Positions 1 through 8,924 are shown, numbered from the stretch's first letter. The stretch: DNA of 64,000 nt from CALKYB01 sp964510575 (GCA_964510575.1 CAZECN010000005.1:41747-105746); one strand, 5' to 3'. Numbers and translations: made by a program. Notes: generated by a model from the sequence alone, not told the origin.

Positions 1-1
1 A

Positions 2-295
2 CTTGATGATTTAGAAAAAGAAATTATTTCCCGTTCTTATTCTAAAGACGAAGCCTTAGTAGATATTGCTAAGTCGCTTGGTTACAGCAGATGTCACATC
101 TCTAGAGTAAAGAAAAGAGCCATGGTTCGGCTCAGAGAGATTCTGGAAGTCCAGGGTCTTGAAGGGACAGGAGCTCCACTTACTCTTTCTGAGACAGTGT
201 CTGCTGAGAGGACGCCTAGGAAACGAAGAAGTCGAGTCCGCTCTAATAGAGTTTCAAAAACAAAAAAACCAGCAGCTATCAAAAGAGTTGCTTAA
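2..295 (+). CDS. Sigma-factor-like protein, C-terminal part (5' end cut by window)
   Basis: The reading frame is open from the first bases and stops at 293-295, giving 97 residues. Residues about 1-45 look like a sigma-70 region 4 helix-turn-helix: the pattern 'DIAKSLGYSRCHISRVKKRAM' type helix pair followed by RLREIL matches the -35 recognition helix seen in sigma factors and related regulators. After it comes a strongly basic tail (RKRRSRVRS...KTKKP) that is unusual for a sigma factor and could bind nucleic acid. A rho-independent terminator follows 35 bases after the stop, so this is the last gene of its transcript. I cannot say which sigma class it is because regions 1-3 lie outside the window. 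Confidence 0.6.
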   Translation, partial: LDDLEKEIISRSYSKDEALVDIAKSLGYSRCHISRVKKRAMVRLREILEVQGLEGTGAPLTLSETVSAERTPRKRRSRVRSNRVSKTKKPAAIKRVA

Positions 296-329
296 AGAAA
301 AAGATTCATAACACCTGCAACACCCTTTG

Positions 330-366
330 GGCCTGTTTAGTCAACTTGGCAAACAGGCCTTTTTTT
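330..366 (+). terminator. Rho-independent terminator after the sigma-like gene
   Basis: A perfect 9-bp stem GGCCTGTTT (330-338) / AAACAGGCC (351-359) is followed directly by a run of seven T. It ends the transcript of the gene at 2-295. Confidence 0.9.
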
Positions 367-438
367 ATTGACGAGGGCTGTTATCAATTCTTTTAACTAA
401 AGAACCTATTTATTAGTACTTAGAACGGGTATTTCTCC

Positions 439-468
439 TTGTCAGATTAAACACCCTTGCTTTACAAT
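439..468 (+). promoter_or_regulatory. Sigma-70-type promoter for the ArnT-like gene
   Basis: A -35 box TTGTCA (439-444) and a -10 box TACAAT (463-468) are 18 bp apart and each match consensus at 5 of 6 positions. Initiation would be near 475, giving a leader of about 155 nt that contains the small ORF at 525-605. Confidence 0.5.
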
Positions 469-524
469 GTAAAAGTTGAAGAACTGATTAGGTTAGTTTT
501 GTACTTGTTCGAGGGGAGATAGCG

Positions 525-605
525 GTGAGTTATTTTGAGTTGGTCTCTTTCTTTTGTGTTGGGGTGATGGTTCTTTCCATTGTATTTGGAGATTGGACTT
601 CCTAG
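525..605 (+). CDS. Possible 26-residue hydrophobic leader peptide or small membrane protein
   Basis: A GTG codon at 525 is preceded by a strong ribosome binding site (GAGGGGAG, 511-518) and opens a 26-codon frame ending at TAG 603-605. The product is mostly hydrophobic (core FCVGVMVLSIVFG) and could form one membrane helix. It lies downstream of a good promoter and 26 bp ahead of the GTG of the ArnT-like gene, whose own ribosome binding site is weak, so it could couple translation of the two. No homology is recognised; the call rests on the ribosome binding site and position only. Confidence 0.3.
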   Translation: MSYFELVSFFCVGVMVLSIVFGDWTS

Positions 606-631
606 GATAGGAGAATTCTTTTAGAAGTTTT

Positions 632-2317
632 GTGAAAGAATACTTTGTTTGCTCGGCGTTAGCCGTTTTTTGTTTCTATACACTTGTTCCGCTGTGCTAT
701 TTTCCTGATGTGTTTCAAGTTTCTGAAGCACGAGAGGGAGTCGTAGTTCAGGAAATTGTTCGTACCGGAAATCACTTACTTCCTCTTCGTCACGGAACTA
801 TTGTTCCTTCAAAACCTCCTCTTTTTCACTGGTTAGGTAGTCTTGGCTCAGGCCTTGCGGACTTATCTCCTGAGTTATTTCTTCGCCTTCCTTCACTATT
901 GGCAGCTTGCTGCCTGGTATTCCTTTTAACTCTCTTTTGCTTCCGACTGGCTGGTTTAAATTCTGCTCTGCTAGCCGCTGGGCTAATGCTCGGGTCTTGG
1001 TCATTTATTAGGCTGGCCACGGATGGGAGGGTGGATATGTTGTTTGTATTTTTACTTAGTGTTTCTGTACTTAGTTGGAGCAGGGTTCAGTCCAACAAGG
1101 CATCTTTTGTAATGTTGGTGGTTTCAGGGTTTTCCGCTGGACTAGCCACGCTAGCGAAAGGTCCTTTGGGTTTAGTATTGCCTGGCTTGATTTTTTTTGT
1201 AGCGAACTGTTTTTCCGGTGATCGTTTAAATTTGCAATGGTTTCGTAGTGCATTTATTTGGCTTGTTTTGGCTTTGTTGGCTTGTTTACCCTGGTATTTT
1301 CAAGCATGGTTGATTGGAGGCCAACCTTTTTTAGATAGAGTCTTTTTTGAAAATGCCACTAGGTTATCAGGTGGAGAAGGTATTTCATCTAAACCCTCTT
1401 ACTATTACTTAAAACATCTTTTTATTCAGCTTGGCCTAGTTTCTATTCCTGCTCTGGCTCTGATTTCGGTATGGTTAAAAAATTGCCTTGGCCAACAAGC
1501 GGTATCTACCAAAGTTAATAAAGTAGATAAAAACACAATTACTCTAATGATTAGCTGGATAGTTATGCCTCTGATCGTCTTTAGCTTGGCCTCTGGAAAG
1601 AGAAGAGGCTACTTGCTCACACTACTGCCTCCGGTTGTTGTTTTAACCTCTGTCTTTTTGCCTACGTATCTCAAAGAATTAAAAAAGTCGAAGATGGCGA
1701 AACTGTCTTCCCAGTCAGCTTATGGGCTTTGGTGCTTGATATTTATTTTTTTATTGATCACAATTAGTAGCTCCTACCTACCCTTTAAGGGTGAAGTAGC
1801 CCTCTATTTGACGGCACTCGAACAGGCTTTCCTTGAAAACAGTTTGTTTTTTAAACTAGCGTTGTTTTTTTCAACTACCCTTTTAATTCTGACCTGCTTT
1901 TTTCAGCTGTCGGAAAAGATTAAAATATTTTCAGCCTTAATACCCCTTTGGATTGTCTTGGTTTTTATTTTGCCCTTTGCGATGAGCGCTAAATCCTACA
2001 CTCACAGCTATAAAGATTTTGCTAGAGAGATTAAGAGCCTGAAGTTAGGAGAAGAGGCTTTGTTTTTTATGAAAGAGCCTTGGGTGGAGTCTTATGAAAG
2101 CCTCTTTTTTTACTTTCCGCAGAGGGTTCAACTAGCTGACCCCAATCAAACTCCTGATGCCCCTGGATACTATTTAATAGGGCTGATCGACTACCAGAAG
2201 CTTTTCAGTGAAGAAAACTTGAAATCGAAAATTATAGCTAAGGGTGGACGTCTAACCGATCAACCAAATGAAGCGTTGGTTCTTTTGGATAACACTAGTT
2301 CTTTGCTGAAACCCTGA
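632..2317 (+). CDS. ArnT-like (GT83/PMT superfamily) membrane glycosyltransferase
   Basis: The 561-residue protein has an N-terminal half with the signature of lipid-linked sugar transferases: an acidic SEARE motif (residues 31-35, the place of the catalytic Asp/Glu in ArnT/PMT) and KPPLFHW (61-67), followed by about ten hydrophobic segments. Family members use undecaprenyl-phosphate sugars to modify lipid A or other envelope acceptors in the periplasm. The start is GTG at 632, the only usable start after the in-frame stop at 608; the ribosome binding site is poor (AGAAG at 623-627). It is transcribed alone and its 3' end overlaps the convergent DUF4124 gene by 23 bp. The substrate cannot be deduced; an L-Ara4N operon is not seen here, so arnT is not assigned. 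Confidence 0.75.
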   Translation: MKEYFVCSALAVFCFYTLVPLCYFPDVFQVSEAREGVVVQEIVRTGNHLLPLRHGTIVPSKPPLFHWLGSLGSGLADLSPELFLRLPSLLAACCLVFLLTLFCFRLAGLNSALLAAGLMLGSWSFIRLATDGRVDMLFVFLLSVSVLSWSRVQSNKASFVMLVVSGFSAGLATLAKGPLGLVLPGLIFFVANCFSGDRLNLQWFRSAFIWLVLALLACLPWYFQAWLIGGQPFLDRVFFENATRLSGGEGISSKPSYYYLKHLFIQLGLVSIPALALISVWLKNCLGQQAVSTKVNKVDKNTITLMISWIVMPLIVFSLASGKRRGYLLTLLPPVVVLTSVFLPTYLKELKKSKMAKLSSQSAYGLWCLIFIFLLITISSSYLPFKGEVALYLTALEQAFLENSLFFKLALFFSTTLLILTCFFQLSEKIKIFSALIPLWIVLVFILPFAMSAKSYTHSYKDFAREIKSLKLGEEALFFMKEPWVESYESLFFYFPQRVQLADPNQTPDAPGYYLIGLIDYQKLFSEENLKSKIIAKGGRLTDQPNEALVLLDNTSSLLKP

Positions 2318-3077
2318 TCGTCAACCTACTTAATTGCGAAGAGGCTATCGGTAAGTCATTTCTACTCAGCTCAAATAGCCCAATTGTTTGGTTTGGTACT
2401 GATGAAGGACCTTCGGTGTGGTAACTTCTAGTCCCAGTACTTAAAGTCACTTCAATGCCGTCTATCGATTGGCCTGAATCGTTAAAAATCATAAAGGAGC
2501 CCGAGACTAAGGCTCCTTCTTGGTCGAGCTGCAAATCTTGATCTTCCAAAAGGAGGTTATGAGAGGTGTTATTCTGAAGTTTGGCTTCTGGGTTCAGTAT
2601 AACAATCGGATTTGGATTGACCCTTGGTCTTTCGACCTCAGGTTTTAGTCTACTTCTTTTTTTTGATTGTTCTGCCTCTGTGTTGGCAGCACTCTGTTTA
2701 GGTTGTTCCGATCTATTATCTACTTGGTCTTTGGTTTTTTCAGTTGAGTTTGGCTCAGTTAATTCTGGCCCAGCGGGCTTTGGAACTTCAATGTCAATTT
2801 CCTTAGTAGTCACGGGGAGGGAGTCAGTTTTAGGCGTTTGAACCTTAGAGGGAGCATCGGGGTTGATTCCGTAACCTTTCAAAAGTTTTTTAGATGAGTA
2901 TGTGGAGTATGTTTTAGGAGCTAGAGCTTTTTTTCTTATCGAACCTTTTGGAGGTTTTGTGCCGTAATGAACTCTACCATCTCTATCTTCCCAAGAATAA
3001 ACCTCGGCACTGGCAGAAGTTAGTGGGAGAACGAGGAGTAGAACCAAGATAGGCGAAAAATAGTTTCTTATCTTCAT
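2295..3077 (-). CDS. Secreted DUF4124-domain protein
   Basis: The 260-residue product begins with a signal peptide (about residues 1-24, cleaved after SASA) followed by a short DUF4124 domain, recognised by VYSWEDRDGRVHYGTKPP at about 26-43. Proteins with this domain are periplasmic and of unknown function. The middle (about 70-165) is a low-complexity Pro/Glu/Lys/Ser-rich stretch, and the last 90 residues look like a compact beta domain (NDSGQSIDGIEVTL...) resembling FxLYD-like or beta-sandwich modules. It stands alone and converges on the ArnT-like gene. Confidence 0.7.
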   Translation of the reverse strand: MKIRNYFSPILVLLLVLPLTSASAEVYSWEDRDGRVHYGTKPPKGSIRKKALAPKTYSTYSSKKLLKGYGINPDAPSKVQTPKTDSLPVTTKEIDIEVPKPAGPELTEPNSTEKTKDQVDNRSEQPKQSAANTEAEQSKKRSRLKPEVERPRVNPNPIVILNPEAKLQNNTSHNLLLEDQDLQLDQEGALVSGSFMIFNDSGQSIDGIEVTLSTGTRSYHTEGPSSVPNQTIGLFELSRNDLPIASSQLSRLTIRVSAKN

Positions 3078-3278
3078 TAGACTGGTCTGTGAAAAAGATA
3101 GTATTTACGAAGTTTTTTCGGTCAACTATAGGCTTTTTGCCACTACAAATCTATTTTTCTAAAAACTAAATTTTAGTGATGAGTTCTTAATGCTACAGGT
3201 ATTGACAACTCTAGGGAATCTTAAGACTTTTATTTTTAAGTTTTCCACAGTTTGAAAATCGAAGAAGAGGGAAGGGCA

Positions 3279-3998
3279 ATGGGAAGAGTTGACGGAAGAG
3301 AACAAGACCAGCTTAGAACTGTTTCAATTAGAACAGGAGTGAACCCCTATGCTGAGGGGTCGGCTGAAATTCGCTGTGGTAACACTGTTGTTCTGACTAC
3401 TGTGTCAGTTGAGGATGATGTTCCGCGCTGGATGGAGGATGCTTCTCAGGGGTGGATTACCGCGGAGTATGGAATGCTTCCTAGATCCACTCACAGCCGA
3501 ATGAGAAGAGAAGCCTCTGGTGGAAAGCAATCAGGTCGAACAGTAGAGATTCAAAGGTTGATCGGACGTTCCCTCAGGCAAGCGGTGAGTTTGTCGGATA
3601 TTCCTGGACTTTCCTTCAGAGTTGACTGTGACGTGTTAGCTGCTGATGGAGGTACTCGATGTGCTTCTATTACGGGTGCTTGGGTTGCACTGGTTTCCGC
3701 TATCGATTGGTGCGTTCAACAGGGGCGATTAAAATCACGCCCTGCTATAAATCAAGTCGCTGCCCTCTCTCTTGGTGGCAAAGATGGCAAGCTTTTGCTT
3801 GACCTTTGTTATGAAGAGGACTCTTCAACGGACTTTGACTTGAACCTAGTTTTTTGTGGTTCAGATGCCTTGGTTGAAGTTCAAGGCACTGGTGAAAAAA
3901 GAGCAGTGGGGCTTAATGAATTCCCTGAGCTTTTTGATTTAGGAAAAAAGGGTATTTTGGAGCTTTTTAAAGCTCAAAGCCAGGCGTTAGAATCCTAA
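3279..3998 (+). CDS. rph: Ribonuclease PH
   Basis: RNase PH is the phosphorolytic 3'-5' exoribonuclease that trims the 3' ends of tRNA precursors. The 239-residue product matches the normal family length (about 238) and shows the N-terminal RVDGREQDQLR pattern, the GWITAEYGMLPRSTHSR core and the conserved RTVEIQRLIGRSLRQAV and CDVLAADGGTR blocks. A longer frame opens at TTG 3252, but ATG 3279 fits the family start and has a good ribosome binding site (GAAGAGGGAAGG just upstream). A perfect -35 hexamer TTGACA lies at 3202, though the -10 is unclear. The stop overlaps the rdgB start (TAATG), so the two are translationally coupled; a tRNA gene lies just downstream. Confidence 0.95.
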   Translation: MGRVDGREQDQLRTVSIRTGVNPYAEGSAEIRCGNTVVLTTVSVEDDVPRWMEDASQGWITAEYGMLPRSTHSRMRREASGGKQSGRTVEIQRLIGRSLRQAVSLSDIPGLSFRVDCDVLAADGGTRCASITGAWVALVSAIDWCVQQGRLKSRPAINQVAALSLGGKDGKLLLDLCYEEDSSTDFDLNLVFCGSDALVEVQGTGEKRAVGLNEFPELFDLGKKGILELFKAQSQALES

Positions 3999-4624
3999 TG
4001 TCAGCTAAGATCTTTTTTGCGACTAGCAATGATGGGAAGTTAAAAGAATTAGCTTCTATTGCTGAAGAGTTTGGACTTTCCTACCTAACGCCTAAATCGC
4101 CGGAGTTTGAGAATCGTGGACCTTGGCCAGAAGTTGAAGAAAAATACAGTACTTTTTTTGAGAATGCTCGGGAGAAGGCAGAGGCCTGGTGTAGGTGGTC
4201 AGGCTTGCCCACCGTTGCTGATGATTCTGGATTAGAAGTCTTAGCCTTGGATGGTTTCCCCGGCGTCCGCTCAGCAAGATGGGCGGGGTCTGGTGTGGGT
4301 GACTTAGAGCGCTGCCAACTTTTGCTGGAAAAAATGAAAGAGGAAGGACTCGCGGAAGATAAGGCTGATCGCCGGGCGCAGTTTAGATGCTCGCTGGTTT
4401 GTGTCTATCCAGAGTCCGAAGGACGTGACACCCTAAGTTCAGAGGGAATTTTAAAGGGCACTATTCTTAAAGAACCAAAGGGCAGCGGGGGCTTTGGTTA
4501 TGATCCAATTGTGTTTATCGATAGGCTAGAACGAACCCTTGCCGAGATAGATTTTACTGAGACCCTCCAGGTAGGCTTTAGGGCCAAAGCAGCCCGAGAG
4601 CTATTTTCCCAAATGGTTGATTAA
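3998..4624 (+). CDS. rdgB: dITP/XTP pyrophosphatase (HAM1/RdgB family)
   Basis: This enzyme hydrolyses non-canonical purine triphosphates (dITP, XTP) to monophosphates and keeps them out of DNA and RNA. The 208-residue protein has the N-terminal TSNDGKLKEL (family: T.N..K..E), the substrate and metal region VADDSGLEVLALDGFPGVRSARWAG, and GSGGFGYDP near residue 170. The length is normal (about 200). Its ATG overlaps the rph stop by one base, a rph-rdgB arrangement found in many bacteria. Confidence 0.95.
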   Translation: MSAKIFFATSNDGKLKELASIAEEFGLSYLTPKSPEFENRGPWPEVEEKYSTFFENAREKAEAWCRWSGLPTVADDSGLEVLALDGFPGVRSARWAGSGVGDLERCQLLLEKMKEEGLAEDKADRRAQFRCSLVCVYPESEGRDTLSSEGILKGTILKEPKGSGGFGYDPIVFIDRLERTLAEIDFTETLQVGFRAKAARELFSQMVD

Positions 4625-4718
4625 ACCTGACAAGAAAAGTGCAGAAAATCTTTCAGTTGCTTTTATTGAATAGCGCGGTTAGTTTGCCCACCGGTCAGGG
4701 AGAGCTCTTCTCCCTTCA

Positions 4719-4795
<77 letters not shown>

Positions 4796-4860
4796 TTTTC
4801 TCCCTTGTTTCTCATATTGGCTTGGAAGCTACATTCTGGCCTTTGTTATTGATATTTTTG

Positions 4861-5370
4861 ATGCAGGAACCTCGGCCTCATGGTACTTGTTTTGCCATGT
4901 ACAACCCTTGGTCCCATTCATTACTAGCAGTGTTATCACTGCTTTACTTTCTTTCTCCAGTGGATCTGGTTCCTGATAGTAGCTTGGTATTTGGTTGGAT
5001 CGATGATTTGGCTATTTTGGCCATAGCCTATTATCACTGGCGGTCTGTAAATAGTGGTTATTTCTTTGCTGATGCCTCAGAGAGTAGCAGTAAAGCCCGC
5101 AGCTATTATAGCGAGAGTGATTATAGTGAACCTAAGGAAGACAGCAATAATAAGAGGGCTTCGAAGATCAGGGTGAGCTTGCCCGGTGACCCATATTTGG
5201 TTCTAGGGCTTCAGGCTCCTGCTTCTCAATCTGAGATAAAGAGGGCTTTCAAAAGACTGGCTATTGAGAATCATCCTGACAAGTTCACTTGCACTAACTC
5301 TAAGTCCAAAGCGCACGAGCGAATGGTTAATATTTCTAAAGCTTACTCTCGGCTTAAGAAAGTCGGTTGA
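4861..5370 (+). CDS. DUF1232 membrane domain fused to a C-terminal J domain
   Basis: The protein joins two modules. Near the N terminus a DUF1232 (YkvA-like) segment carries the hallmark LLYFLSPVDLVPD followed by IDDLAIL. The last about 60 residues form a J domain with the HPD tripeptide (NHPDKF) that stimulates DnaK-type chaperones. A Ser/Tyr-rich linker of about 60 residues separates them. The frame is open back into the tRNA gene, so the start must be later; ATG 4861 is chosen (169 residues) and ATG 4897 is an alternative; neither has a clear ribosome binding site. The protein probably acts at the inner membrane. It sits alone between tRNA-Pro and typA. Confidence 0.75.
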   Translation: MQEPRPHGTCFAMYNPWSHSLLAVLSLLYFLSPVDLVPDSSLVFGWIDDLAILAIAYYHWRSVNSGYFFADASESSSKARSYYSESDYSEPKEDSNNKRASKIRVSLPGDPYLVLGLQAPASQSEIKRAFKRLAIENHPDKFTCTNSKSKAHERMVNISKAYSRLKKVG

Positions 5371-5432
5371 TTTTTCGCGTTGAAAGCCTCATAACTGCCA
5401 CTTTTTTCTAACCTTACTTTATAAAGATTCCA

Positions 5433-7241
5433 GTGAATACCAACTCTCAAATCAGAAATATCGCAATCATCGCTCACGTTGACCACGGGAAAACAACGTT
5501 GGTCGACCAAATGCTAAAACAAAGCGGAACCTTCGGTCGTGGAGAAGGAGACCAAGACCGGGTAATGGACAGCGGTGAGTTGGAACGAGAAAGAGGGATT
5601 ACTATATCTGCTAAAAACTGTTCAGTAGATGTTGATGGCGTAAAGGTTAACATTATCGATACTCCGGGCCATGCCGACTTTGGTGGAGAGGTTGAGCGAG
5701 GCTTGATGATGGTTGATGGGGTGGTGCTACTAGTAGATGCCTCGGAAGGACCTTTGCCGCAGACGCGCTTTGTTCTTGAGAAAGCTCTGAAAGCTGGACT
5801 AAAAATAATAGTTCTTCTTAATAAGATCGACAGAAAAGACGCAAGGCCTTCAGAGGTGCTTGATGAAGTTTACGATCTTTTTATTGATTTAGGAGCAAAC
5901 GATCAGCAAATCGAATTTCCGGTTCTTTATGCCATTGGTAAAGACGGAATTGCTCAAAAAACTCTTGAAGAGCCAAACGATAACTTGAAGCCTCTTTTTG
6001 AGATAATTCTTAAAGAGGTTCCACCTCCCTCCGGTGATGCAGATGCGCCTCTTCAAATATTAGTTTCTAATCTAGGTTACTCTGACTACTTGGGCAGACT
6101 TGCAATTGGTAAAGTTATAAATGGTCGAGTTAAAGTTAAAGAAACAGTTCACTGCTTAAAAGCAGGCGAAGAAGTAGTTAAAGTAAAAGTTTCTGGTGTT
6201 CAGAAATATGGTGGACTTGGTCTAGCAGACGCTGAAGTTGTTGAGGCAGGGGATATCGCCATCATTGCTGGATCAGAAAAGGTCGATATAGGTGATACCA
6301 TTGCTTCTGTTGATATTACAGAGCCTCTACCTCGAATCGAAATTGATGAACCTACGATTTCAATGTTTTTTGGAACTAACACCTCTCCTTTTGCTGGAAT
6401 GGAGGGAGAGTTTGTTCAGGCCAGAAAAATAGAAGAAAGATTGCTCAAGGAAACCAGAAACAACGTAGCCTTATCTCTGGAGAAAAACGGCGAAGCTTTC
6501 ACTGTAAAAGGCCGAGGTGAGTTTCAAATGGCAATTCTCGCTGAGCAAATGAGACGCGAAGGTTTTGAATTCACCATTGGCCGTCCTCAGATTATTTTCA
6601 AAGAAGAGAATGGCCAGAAGCTTGAGCCGGTAGAGAGCGTGGTGATTGATGTTGATGAGGAATACACCGGGATTATTACTGAAAAGCTTGCTGCCAGAAA
6701 GGGTAGTGTTACAAACATAGTAAATAATGGAACTGGTAGGGTTCGATTAGAATTTAAAGTTCCTTCAAGAGGTTTAGTCGGTTACCGGGGAGAATTTCTT
6801 ACAGACACTAGAGGAACCGGGCTTTTGAACGCCAGTTTAGAATCCTTTGAGCCTTATATGGGTGACATTAGTTCAAGAAGAACAGGGGGGATTATTTCTG
6901 ATAGGCAAGGTGAAGCCGTTGCCTACGGACTTTTTTACCTAGAGCCGAGAGGAAAGCTTTTTGTTAGACCTGGAGATCGGGTTTATCAGGGGATGATTGT
7001 TGGAGAGCATGCCAAGGATACAGAGCTGTTTGTAAATCCAACAAAAGAGAAAAAGCTTTCTAATATGAGAGCCTCAGGTAAGGATCAAAACATTACTCTT
7101 ACTCCTGTAATTCCAATGACTATTGAGAAGGCCATTGAATTCATCGAGGATGATGAAATGGTTGAGGTTACTCCTGAGAATATTCGTCTTAGAAAAGTTG
7201 ACCTCAGTGCTAAGCAGGAGCGAAAGAATAAAAAAGCTTGA
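5433..7241 (+). CDS. typA: Ribosome-associated GTPase TypA/BipA
   Basis: TypA is a translational GTPase of the EF-G family that assists 50S assembly and stress or cold adaptation. The 602-residue product has normal length and carries the G1 motif AHVDHGKTT (about residues 14-22), the G2 region RERGITI, G3 DTPGHADF and G4 NKID, followed by the EF-Tu-like domain 2 and the BipA-specific C-terminal part (SRRTGGIISDRQGEAVAYGL). The start is GTG 5433. No Shine-Dalgarno sequence is seen, but TATAAA at 5420-5425 lies 7 bases upstream, which could give a leaderless mRNA. Confidence 0.97.
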   Translation: MNTNSQIRNIAIIAHVDHGKTTLVDQMLKQSGTFGRGEGDQDRVMDSGELERERGITISAKNCSVDVDGVKVNIIDTPGHADFGGEVERGLMMVDGVVLLVDASEGPLPQTRFVLEKALKAGLKIIVLLNKIDRKDARPSEVLDEVYDLFIDLGANDQQIEFPVLYAIGKDGIAQKTLEEPNDNLKPLFEIILKEVPPPSGDADAPLQILVSNLGYSDYLGRLAIGKVINGRVKVKETVHCLKAGEEVVKVKVSGVQKYGGLGLADAEVVEAGDIAIIAGSEKVDIGDTIASVDITEPLPRIEIDEPTISMFFGTNTSPFAGMEGEFVQARKIEERLLKETRNNVALSLEKNGEAFTVKGRGEFQMAILAEQMRREGFEFTIGRPQIIFKEENGQKLEPVESVVIDVDEEYTGIITEKLAARKGSVTNIVNNGTGRVRLEFKVPSRGLVGYRGEFLTDTRGTGLLNASLESFEPYMGDISSRRTGGIISDRQGEAVAYGLFYLEPRGKLFVRPGDRVYQGMIVGEHAKDTELFVNPTKEKKLSNMRASGKDQNITLTPVIPMTIEKAIEFIEDDEMVEVTPENIRLRKVDLSAKQERKNKKA

Positions 7242-7381
7242 GCTACTAATTTACAGAAGTTTTATTAGTGGGGGGGGGTAGATCCAGTAAGCGCCGGGTT
7301 GTTTTTTGCCTAAGTTCTTTAAAAGGAGGGGGATACTTAGTTGTATCACTTTTTTACCTTCATTGCCCTCCAGTGTCTCTT

Positions 7382-7675
7382 CTAGATCGTGTTCCAGGCT
7401 AGGTAAGCTACTAAAACTGAACCGACTGCCGCTAGGGTCAAAACACCGTATATTTCGGTCGATTTTAATGCTTCTCCGGGTCCCAGATCATTTTGGATAG
7501 TTGGTTGCCAGACTAGTCCAGAAACTAGATGTATTGCAAGGGTCACTGAACTCATCTTCAGTGACTCCAGAGCTTTTTCTGTCTCTAGAGTTAAGCCATG
7601 CAACGCGACTACTGCCGTCACAATTGCTGAAGCTATCGTTAGAAGTGTCAAAAATCCGCGGTTTCGGTCGGACAT
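7382..7675 (-). CDS. Small membrane protein of unknown function
   Basis: The 97-residue product has two clear hydrophobic helices (about residues 8-27 and 77-94) and a weaker one near 43-58, so it is probably an inner-membrane protein. No family is recognised. A promoter-like pair lies about 150 bp upstream on the same strand (7823-7850). Overlapping plus-strand frames at 7306-7500 and 7501-7788 have no recognisable features, so I prefer this one. It may be unrelated to typA, from which it is separated by a G9 tract. Confidence 0.5.
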   Translation of the reverse strand: MSDRNRGFLTLLTIASAIVTAVVALHGLTLETEKALESLKMSSVTLAIHLVSGLVWQPTIQNDLGPGEALKSTEIYGVLTLAAVGSVLVAYLAWNTI

Positions 7676-7822
7676 GTCAAATTACTCTATGTGAATGGTC
7701 ACTATCAAAAACACTGATCATTCACACAAAAACCTATAAAGAGAACTCAAGTGTTCCCCCTCTTTGGTGGAGTTTAGCTAATTTTTAAGTCTTTACAAGT
7801 TTACTGGTAATCGGGCGTAATT

Positions 7823-7850
7823 TTTATATAATTTATTTTTAAACTGTCAG
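7823..7850 (-). promoter_or_regulatory. Candidate promoter for the small membrane protein
   Basis: Reading the minus strand, CTGACA (7850-7845) is followed after 16 bases by TATAAA (7828-7823) within a very AT-rich stretch. It would drive the gene ending at 7382. Confidence 0.35.
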
Positions 7851-7885
7851 CCTGGTTAGAAAAAGTAGAATTCAGTTCCTTAAGC

Positions 7886-8803
7886 TTAGATAAGGGTACT
7901 GCCGAGAGCTGACTCTATTAGGGATACAGCCAAATCAGCTGTTATGTTCTCTCTATCTAATTCTGGGTTCAACTCCACTAATTCAAAACTTTTCATGAGA
8001 TTTGATTCGTAAAGTAATTCCACAATTAAGTGAGCTTCTCTGAAGTTTAGGCCACCCCGTATAGGTGTTTGAGTCCCTGGAACGATCCTAGGGTCGCAGA
8101 CGTCTAAGTCAAAAGATACTACAAAACCATCAGTGCCTTTCGACGCTGTTTCAATTGCTTGCTCAACGGTCTTTTGGATTCCGTTTAGATCAATGTCTTT
8201 AATAGTATGAGCAGAAATTTTATTTTCCTTGATAATTTTACGCTCACCTGGGTCAACATCTCTTAGCCCAATGAAAGCTATGTTCTCAAGAGGGATGGGT
8301 GCTACAGGTTTAAAAGTTCCTTCTATTAGACCAGCAAGGAAAGCAACTGACATGCCAAATGCTCTTTTACTAGGGCTCGTAGCAGGAAAGTTAATATCAC
8401 TATGGGTGTCGATCCAGATTAGCCCAGTTTTTTTGCCTTCCTGTTCACGTTTCTCAGAAACTGCAGCAACGCTTCCGATTGAAACCGAATGGTCACCCCC
8501 AATAATCAGAGGAAATTTCTCTTCGGTCAAAATATTAGAGACAAGAGATTTTATATTCTGGGTGGCTTGGAGTACTTCAGCTACGTCCTTAATCCCACTT
8601 TCTTCAGTGGTAAAACTATTTTTAGCTACTATCTCAGCAGCAGTCGAATTTGCATTACCGAAATCTGTTACATCCAGGTTTAAGCGGCTAAGCCTATCTA
8701 GGAGGTTTCTGCCTCTAACTGTGTCAGGGCCGGCAGCGCTTCCTGTAATGATTCCGCCCTTATCAAAGCTATAGCCAGCTAGGCCAATCTTTTTAATATC
8801 CAT
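7886..8803 (-). CDS. rocF: Arginase (ureohydrolase family)
   Basis: The enzyme hydrolyses L-arginine to ornithine and urea using a dinuclear Mn centre. The 305-residue protein keeps all expected ligands: GGDHS (D104-H105), WIDTHSDIN (D132, H134, D136) and SFDLDVCDP (D232, D234), plus the substrate-orienting Glu in VELNP (E277). The WID.H.DIN and VE.NP forms favour arginase over agmatinase, whose motif is usually FDAHTD. The canonical DAHxD Ala is Thr here, a tolerated change. No Shine-Dalgarno sequence is visible; TATAAG lies three bases before ATG. It is transcribed alone. The ornithine made could feed the OlsF-like acyltransferase at 17.2-19.1 kb (inference). Confidence 0.88.
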   Translation of the reverse strand: MDIKKIGLAGYSFDKGGIITGSAAGPDTVRGRNLLDRLSRLNLDVTDFGNANSTAAEIVAKNSFTTEESGIKDVAEVLQATQNIKSLVSNILTEEKFPLIIGGDHSVSIGSVAAVSEKREQEGKKTGLIWIDTHSDINFPATSPSKRAFGMSVAFLAGLIEGTFKPVAPIPLENIAFIGLRDVDPGERKIIKENKISAHTIKDIDLNGIQKTVEQAIETASKGTDGFVVSFDLDVCDPRIVPGTQTPIRGGLNFREAHLIVELLYESNLMKSFELVELNPELDRENITADLAVSLIESALGSTLI

Positions 8804-8924
8804 ATCTTATAAGTAAATTTTTCAACTTTCCGATTCTGTTATTTTAATGTCTCTTTTGCTATTCTAGCCAGCACAATCTCGACCCATTTGAGAGTAGTTT
8901 GGAAACTTTAAAATAGGAAATTTC

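Noticed and set aside
8229..8774. Plus-strand frame of 181 residues inside the arginase gene
   Set aside because: Arginase on the minus strand has all metal ligands; the opposite frame has no features.
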